DNA of 64,000 nucleotides, from positions 60,913 through 124,912 of the forward strand of contig NZ_LVEG02000018.1 in assembly GCF_001614315.2 (NCBI RefSeq), given 5' to 3'. Below are positions 59,122 through 64,000 of the stretch, piece after piece. The notes beneath the pieces were generated by a model, which saw only the letters and a list, made by a program, of their open reading frames with translations, was not told the DNA's origin and did not search any database. The first letter of the stretch is position 1. Each line of letters begins with the position of its first letter. This stretch comes from Halofilum ochraceum. Lineage in GTDB: Bacteria > Pseudomonadota > Gammaproteobacteria > XJ16 > Halofilaceae. Made by a program: the position numbers and the translations under genes.

Positions 59122-59646
59122 CTACAAGTCACCACCGTTCGCCAGCACAGTAGCCTCGAGGTCTTCCGGATCCGCAATCCCCCAATCCGGCGAGTACCAG
59201 CCATCCCGGATATAACGATGAATCGAGCTAGCCGACCATTCAGCCGCCTTTCCCACCAGCCCATGCCGTACCGGGTTGTAATGCACATAATCCAGATGCA
59301 TCCGTAGATCGCGCTCATCGCGAATCAAGTGCTCCCAGAAACGCGCCTGCCAGAACGCCCCGGTCATACCCTGACGCCGCATCTTTCCCGTAGTCCTGCG
59401 CTTGATGCGTTGCCACCGACGGGAAAAATCATCATCGCCAACAGGCAGGCGCCAGATGCAATGCAGATGATCCGGGAGCACCACCATGGCGACCGTTTCA
59501 AATGGCTGGTCTTTCGCGACATCGCGATAACTCGACCGGAACGCATCCAATCCCTGGGTGGACGCCAACCATCGCCGCCGTCCCGCGGTCACGACCGTGA
59601 AAAACCAGGTACCACCCGCGACACGGGCGCGCACGTATCGCCCCAT
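59122..59646 (-). mobile_element. REP-associated tyrosine transposase (RAYT)
   Basis: 174 residues from the ATG at 59646. Y1/HUH family: HUH motif LPDHLHCIW (H60, H62) and catalytic Tyr helix MHLDYVHYNPVRHGLV (Y120 or Y123), then a short C-terminal domain. Single-copy RAYTs cut and mobilise REP palindromes of their own family. It is embedded between family B REPs at 58969-59096 and 59667-59890, so this enzyme is the likely source of the family B repeats elsewhere in the window. Intact coding frame, so probably still expressed or recently acquired. Confidence 0.9.
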
Positions 59647-59666
59647 TCCCCCTCCCTGGTTGAAAC

Positions 59667-59890
59667 GCCGGCTGTTGCCTTCGGCAAAAGCCGGCCTACG
59701 ACACCTCGCCCGCCGCCCATGTAGGCCGGTTTGCGACCGAAGGGAGCCAGCCGGCAGAAGGCCCCTCGACACCCGAGCACGTTGTCCCATGACATCAAAC
59801 GCCGGCTGTTGCCTTCGGCAAAAGCCGGCCTACGATTCCTCGCTGGCCGCCCCACGTAGGCCGGCTTGCGACCGAAGGGAGCCAGCCGGC
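59667..59890. repeat. Family B REPs, sulfotransferase side of the RAYT gene
   Basis: Two head-to-head palindrome pairs (CGCCGGCTGTTGCCTTCGGC with AAAAGCCGGCCTAC; TGTAGGCCGGTTTGCGACCG with AAGGGAGCCAGCCGGC). They end 2 bases before the sulfotransferase stop. Confidence 0.88.
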
Positions 59891-59892
59891 AC

Positions 59893-61941
59893 TCACTCAT
59901 CCGGTGCCAGCGGCCCCAACGCCGCCAGCAGCGGCTGGAGTTCGTGTTCGTAACGCCGCCAACGCCCGACGGCGCTGGCGTACAACGGCTGGCGCACCTG
60001 GGTCGCGCTCGCGGTGCGGACGGAGCGTTCGTTGCGATGGAACGCGAGACAGGCGTCATCCCACTCGAGGCCGCAATGCGCCAGCAGCCGCGCGACCTCC
60101 GTCTCCGGCTCCGCCACCAGCGCCTCGTAATCGATCTCCAGCAACTGCGGCGGCGAGAGCGTCTCGCGCCAGTGCGCCATCAACCCGTGGTAGGCGCGGT
60201 AATACCGCCCCAGTTCTTCCAGGTCGTAGGTGAATGCCTGCCGGCCGGCGAACAGGTAACTGAAGCACGACAGGCAGGTATCCACCGGATCACGACGGAC
60301 ATGGACGATGCGCGCGTGCGGCAGGACCGCGGCGATCAGGCCGCAATGGACGAAATTGCCCGGCAGCTTGTCCGTCACCCGCTCGGCCTCGATGGCCGGA
60401 TCGATCAGCGACTCGCAATAGCGACGGCCGATCTCCGCGGCCGTCCCGCCATCGAGCGCCTCGACCCACCCGGGAAAGTTTTTGCCGAAGCGGCCGTCGT
60501 AATCGGCCACCACCGTCCCGAGATCGCGCCGCTCGCCGGCCCCGTGCACGCGCGGATGGCTCGCCAGAATCTGCTCGATCAGGCTGGTCCCGGAACGCGG
60601 CATGCCGACGATGAACACCGGTACGTCGCTGTCATGCCCCGCATCGGCGAGCGCCTCGATGCGCTCGCGCGGAAACGCCTCGGCGATGGCCGCGAAGCGC
60701 CGCTCGTCCGCGCCGACGTCGTAGTCGAGCGTCTGCCGGCGCAGCCGCGCGCCCTCGCGGTAGTACCCGAAGATCCGTTCCGGCGCCTCGCCCGAGTCCG
60801 CCACCAGTTTGCCGGCGGCATAATGGAGCGAGGCTGCTTCCGCCGCCGACCAGCCGCGCTGCTCCAGCCGCGCCTGCACGGCGGCGAGTTCCGCCGCGGG
60901 ATCGGCCGGGCGGCGCAGGATCGCCAGGTGGTACACCGCATCGGTGTACCCCGGGCGCAGCGCAAGCGCCTGGCGGTAGGCCGCGTCGGCCTCGTCGAAC
61001 TGCCCGCCGTCGGCCAGTGCATTGGCCAGGGCGTTGTGGACCTCCGGCTGCTCCGGGTCGATCTCGATGGCCTTGCGGCAAAGCGTGATCGCCTCGTCCA
61101 CCCGGCCCAGTTCGCGCAGGGTCGCCGCGAGCTGCATCAGCAGATCGGTGCGGTGCGCGTCCTGCGCCAGGCCGGCGCGGGCGATTTGCTCCGCGTCGGC
61201 CAGCTTGCCGCGGCGGCGCAGCAGATTGCCGAGGTTGTTGTGCACGCCGAGATCATCCGGCTGCAGTTCCAGCGCCCGCCGGTAGGCCGACTCGGCCTCC
61301 GCCAGCCGTTCCAGTTCCGTGAGGACGTTGCCGCGGTTCGTATGAAAACCGGCGTGTTCGGGATCGATCGCCACCGCCTGGTCGTAGGCCGCGAGCGCCT
61401 CCTCCATCCGTCCCTGCGCCATGAGCACATTGCCCAGCCGGTTGTGTGCTTCGCCTAGACGCGGATGCCGCTGGAGCACATCGCGGTAATGGCGCTCCGC
61501 CTCCACCGGGGCGCCAGCGCCCTCATGGGCGATCCCCAGGTTGAACAGCGCCTCGAAGAAGTCGGGCTTCGCGCGCAGCGCCGCCCGGAATTCACGAACG
61601 GCCTCATCGAAACGATCGAGCCGGGTGAGCATCAGCCCGAGATTGTTCCGCGTCGCCGGATTGTCGGGCTCGATCTTCGCCGCGCGGCGGTAGGCGCGGA
61701 CCGCCTCCTGCACTTCTCCCAGTCCCTGCGCGGAGGTCCCCATCACGTTCCAGCCCACGGCCAAACCCGGCCAGCGCTCCGTGAACGCACGCGCGCCGTC
61801 GAGCGCCTCCTGCAGACGCCCCCCGCGATACAGCTCGATCAGGCGCGACGCCTCGGTCTGCGCCCTGGTCTCCGCGGCGGCCCCGCGCGGCGCGCGCCCG
61901 CTCTTCTTCGGCTTCTTCCCGCTCTTCCCGCTGCGACTCAT
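59893..61941 (-). CDS. TPR-repeat sulfotransferase (3 of 3)
   Basis: 682 residues from the ATG at 61941. Basic tail 1-25 (MSRSGKSGKKPKKSGRAPRG and onward), the longest TPR array of the three (about 28-415; NPATRNNLGLMLTRLDRFDEAVREF, DLGVHNNLGNLLRRRGK), and a sulfotransferase domain about 435-640: VFIVGMPRSGTSLIEQIL (about 440), IVHVRRDPVDTCLSCFSYLF and LEIDYEALVAEP. The same DPVDTCLSC and ELGRYYRAYHGLMAHWRE blocks occur in copy 1. It lies between the RAYT cluster and imuB. Probably acts on a protein or glycan partner; the substrate is unknown. Confidence 0.88.
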   Translation of the reverse strand: MSRSGKSGKKPKKSGRAPRGAAAETRAQTEASRLIELYRGGRLQEALDGARAFTERWPGLAVGWNVMGTSAQGLGEVQEAVRAYRRAAKIEPDNPATRNNLGLMLTRLDRFDEAVREFRAALRAKPDFFEALFNLGIAHEGAGAPVEAERHYRDVLQRHPRLGEAHNRLGNVLMAQGRMEEALAAYDQAVAIDPEHAGFHTNRGNVLTELERLAEAESAYRRALELQPDDLGVHNNLGNLLRRRGKLADAEQIARAGLAQDAHRTDLLMQLAATLRELGRVDEAITLCRKAIEIDPEQPEVHNALANALADGGQFDEADAAYRQALALRPGYTDAVYHLAILRRPADPAAELAAVQARLEQRGWSAAEAASLHYAAGKLVADSGEAPERIFGYYREGARLRRQTLDYDVGADERRFAAIAEAFPRERIEALADAGHDSDVPVFIVGMPRSGTSLIEQILASHPRVHGAGERRDLGTVVADYDGRFGKNFPGWVEALDGGTAAEIGRRYCESLIDPAIEAERVTDKLPGNFVHCGLIAAVLPHARIVHVRRDPVDTCLSCFSYLFAGRQAFTYDLEELGRYYRAYHGLMAHWRETLSPPQLLEIDYEALVAEPETEVARLLAHCGLEWDDACLAFHRNERSVRTASATQVRQPLYASAVGRWRRYEHELQPLLAALGPLAPDE

Positions 61942-62403
61942 CCGAATATCCCGTCCGCCCGTGATCCAGAGCGGGTCATGGTACCGGCTACAACCCTGTC
62001 GGGGCCTCTCCAACGCAACCGCCGGCCAGCGAATCCCCCCTCGAACGTCCGCCCGCTCACGTAGGTTGGGTTGACGAAGGAAACCCAACTCGACGAGCGA
62101 TCCGCCGGCGACGAGGCGTGATTCCGGTCATTCAACCTCGACCGTTGGGTATCGCTGGCGCTCAACCCAACCTACGTTGCTACCCGCCAGCCACCCTACC
62201 CCGTAGGCCGGCTTTGCGCGGTCCGCGGGGACCGGATTGCGCCCGATACATGTCACCGCGCAATGCCGGCATTCCCGGCGGCGGGCGACAGGCCCGTAGC
62301 CCGGATGCAGCCGAAGGCGGAATCCGGGAAGCTTTGCGCATGCGGCCAAACGTTTCCCCGGATTCCGGCTACCGCCTCCATCCGGGCTACGGTGCCTCCC
62401 CCA
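61942..62403. repeat. Repeat-filled gap: families G, C and F
   Basis: No gene seen. Family G pair 62057-62178 (GTAGGTTGGGTTGACG and CAACCCAACCTAC), family C element about 62203-62282 and a family F inverted pair about 62297-62393 (GTAGCCCGGATGCAGCCG and CATCCGGGCTAC), ending 10 bases from the imuB stop. Confidence 0.85.
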
Positions 62404-63837
62404 TCAGGCAAACAACCCATGCAGATACCACATCACCGGCACCCGCCGCTCGCGGTAGATCCACAGCACCGAGCCACCCGGGTTCCGCGCGACGAAGTAA
62501 TCGCGCTCGACATCGTCGCCATCCCACCAGCCCGTCTCGATGCGCTCCGGCCCGTCCAGCAGGTCGAGCCGCCCCTGGCACAGCGGCCGGCGTTGCTCAT
62601 CGAGCGGCAACACACCCGGCTGCACCAGCAGCCACAACGGCCGTGGCGGCGCGTCGACGGGCTCGTGCGCGGGCGTGCCACCGGGCGCCGCGCGCTGCCA
62701 GGCGCGCTCCGGGCGATGCTCGGCCACCAGCGCCAGACCATGTACCGCCTCCCGCCCGAGCCGCGCGCGCAGCCGCTCCAGCAGGCGCTCGGGCGGTTCG
62801 GTGCCGGCATCGGTCAGCAGGTCCGTCACCGGCGGGTGGTAGGCCACCGGCGCCCGGGTGCGGACACCGACGGCCACCACGGGGCCCTGCAGGGCCGTCC
62901 GTTCAAGCCGCTCGCGTGCCAGCGCCTGCATGTGCCGGGCCTCGCGCGCGGGCGTCGCCAGGCCCACCTCGACCCCGAGCGCCTCGCCGCGCCGGGGGTG
63001 GAGTTCGATGCGGAAATCCTGGATCCCCGCATCCCGGGCGCGCAGCCAAGCCTCCAGTTCCGACAGCAGCCGCTCGACCGCCAGAACCGGCAGGTCCAGC
63101 GAGGCCGTCTCCTCCGGCAGGGTGACGACGCCTTCGAAACGCCCCGGCGGCTGGAAACGTGGCGGCGACTCGTCGCGCTGACCGCGCAGCCGGTCCAGGT
63201 AATCGAGGAAATCCCGCCCGAGACGGCGCGCGACGCCCTCGCGCGGCAGCGCGAAACACCCGGCCAGCGTACTCACGCCCCAGCCTTCCAGGCGCTCACT
63301 CGCGCGCCGGTCGACCCCTGATCCACGGCACGGCAAAGATCCCAGTGCATCCGCCAGCGCGTCACGGCGCTCGATGCGGCCGCCACCGCGGTGGGCCAGC
63401 AGGCACGCGGCAGCCGGGGTCGGGGCGATGCCCTGCCAGGCCTCACGGCCCAGGGTCCCGAGCAGCGCGCTCACCTCCGCGAGCAGCGCATCCAGCCCGC
63501 CGAACAGCCGCCGGCTGCCGCCGATCTCCAGCAGCACGTCCGTCGGCGGCTGCAGCGAGACGTAATCGGTAAAGTAAAAACAGGCGGCGCCGAGCCGCTC
63601 CAGCGCCGCCCGCTCCGCGGCCGGATCCCGCTTCAGGGTCCGCAATCCGGGCGCACGCACGCGCGCGGCATCGGTACCCATGCCCGGGCGGACGCCCGCG
63701 CGCAGCGCCACGTCGTTGCAGGTGACCAGCACCTCGTGCGCACCCGCCGCTTCCACCACCGCGACCGGTTCCGTGCGCGTCGCCGACAGCGCAATCTCGA
63801 GCGCCAGTCGCGGGCAATACAGATCGAGCCAGAGCAT
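62404..63837 (-). CDS. imuB: ImuB, Y-family polymerase-like mutasome protein
   Basis: 477 residues from MLWLDLYCPRLALE (ATG at 63837), the canonical ImuB opening; the frame is open further upstream to the window edge, so the exact start is uncertain. ImuB lacks polymerase acids: the DE pair is replaced (DVLLEIGGSRRLFGG). Present: TPAAACLLAHRG, LPCRGSGVDRRASERLEGWGVSTLAG and a C-terminal tail ending YFVARNPGGSVLWIYRER. It links ImuA, DnaE2 and the beta clamp. ImuA would be upstream, outside the window. Confidence 0.9.
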   Translation of the reverse strand: MLWLDLYCPRLALEIALSATRTEPVAVVEAAGAHEVLVTCNDVALRAGVRPGMGTDAARVRAPGLRTLKRDPAAERAALERLGAACFYFTDYVSLQPPTDVLLEIGGSRRLFGGLDALLAEVSALLGTLGREAWQGIAPTPAAACLLAHRGGGRIERRDALADALGSLPCRGSGVDRRASERLEGWGVSTLAGCFALPREGVARRLGRDFLDYLDRLRGQRDESPPRFQPPGRFEGVVTLPEETASLDLPVLAVERLLSELEAWLRARDAGIQDFRIELHPRRGEALGVEVGLATPAREARHMQALARERLERTALQGPVVAVGVRTRAPVAYHPPVTDLLTDAGTEPPERLLERLRARLGREAVHGLALVAEHRPERAWQRAAPGGTPAHEPVDAPPRPLWLLVQPGVLPLDEQRRPLCQGRLDLLDGPERIETGWWDGDDVERDYFVARNPGGSVLWIYRERRVPVMWYLHGLFA

Positions 63838-64000
63838 GTTTGTCCAGGCATCGTCCAGTGCATCCATGCCGTGACGGAAAAAGCGCGAAGACCGGGACGG
63901 GAGCACCGGATACGGTTCCATCCGGCACGGCCGTGCATACAACGGGAGATACCACCCCTCATCCCGGTGAACATGGGAGACGGCGATGGATACGCCGATT

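Noticed and set aside
59647..59790. N-terminal extension of the RAYT protein
   Set aside because: The extra 48 codons translate REP sequence (repeated PAFAEGNSRR-type peptide); MGRYVRARVAGG at 59646 is the natural start.
63838..64000. ImuA 3' end upstream of imuB
   Set aside because: The upstream bases show no recognisable ImuA C terminus in any frame; the imuB frame itself remains open to the edge, so the start of imuB is uncertain but no second gene can be called.

Overview
The window is about 64 kb of high-GC, gene-dense chromosome from a gammaproteobacterium. The gene order yrbG-kdsD-kdsC-lptC-lptA-lptB-rpoN-hpf-ptsN-hprK-rapZ-(EIIA-Man)-ptsH is the LPS-transport/sigma-54/nitrogen-PTS block of that class. 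HprK, a class I AroG-type DAHP synthase, TPR-sulfotransferases, an ImuB/DnaE2 mutasome and a PPi-type phosphofructokinase fit a non-enteric, environmental lineage. Chromatiales/Ectothiorhodospiraceae-like is my guess (inference only). No rRNA, phage, plasmid, integrase or CRISPR array is visible. The only tRNA found is tRNA-Glu(CTC).

Layout. 1-1.5 kb: 3' end of a DUF1015 gene and an SRAP (YedK/HMCES-like) gene. 1.6-9.4 kb: a minus-strand operon (NitT/TauT-type ABC importer, creatininase homologue, two SDRs, agmatinase-family ureohydrolase) divergent from a LysR regulator; it looks like uptake and hydrolysis of a creatinine- or guanidino-like compound. 9.5-9.9 kb: tRNA-Glu followed by two tandem units that repeat its last 18 bases, each with its own terminator, a layout like the E. 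coli tyrT/rtT repeats. 10-11.4 kb: macrodomain protein and PmtA-like methyltransferase. 11.8-16.6 kb: murA-hisG-aroG, mlaC and divergent mlaA. 16.6-26.7 kb: Kdo/Lpt/RpoN/PTS-Ntr block. 27.3-36 kb: mgtE, AI-2E-type permease, DUF4124 protein, proS-alaX, dinB, an orphan TAXI receptor. 36.3-43.8 kb: porin, two TPR-sulfotransferases, bolA, a Glu/Leu-type dehydrogenase. 44.3-49 kb: tatD, EamA permease, PPi-phosphofructokinase, adenylate kinase. 49.4-55.4 kb: REC-GGDEF-EAL protein with a membrane PAS histidine kinase, sthA, a divergent receiver protein. 55.9-64 kb: dnaE2 and imuB, separated by a RAYT transposase embedded in REP palindromes and a third TPR-sulfotransferase.

Intergenic DNA is the most unusual part. 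At least seven families of palindromic repeats fill nearly every long gap. Five heptamer arrays (unit GCCCTTG or GCCCTTC) all lie in the same orientation, four of them ending 77-83 bases before a start codon. Two 252-bp copies of one element flank mgtE, and one of them supplies the stop codon of the neighbouring permease gene. A RAYT transposase lies among copies of one of the palindrome families. Family functions come from recognised motifs; no database search was possible.
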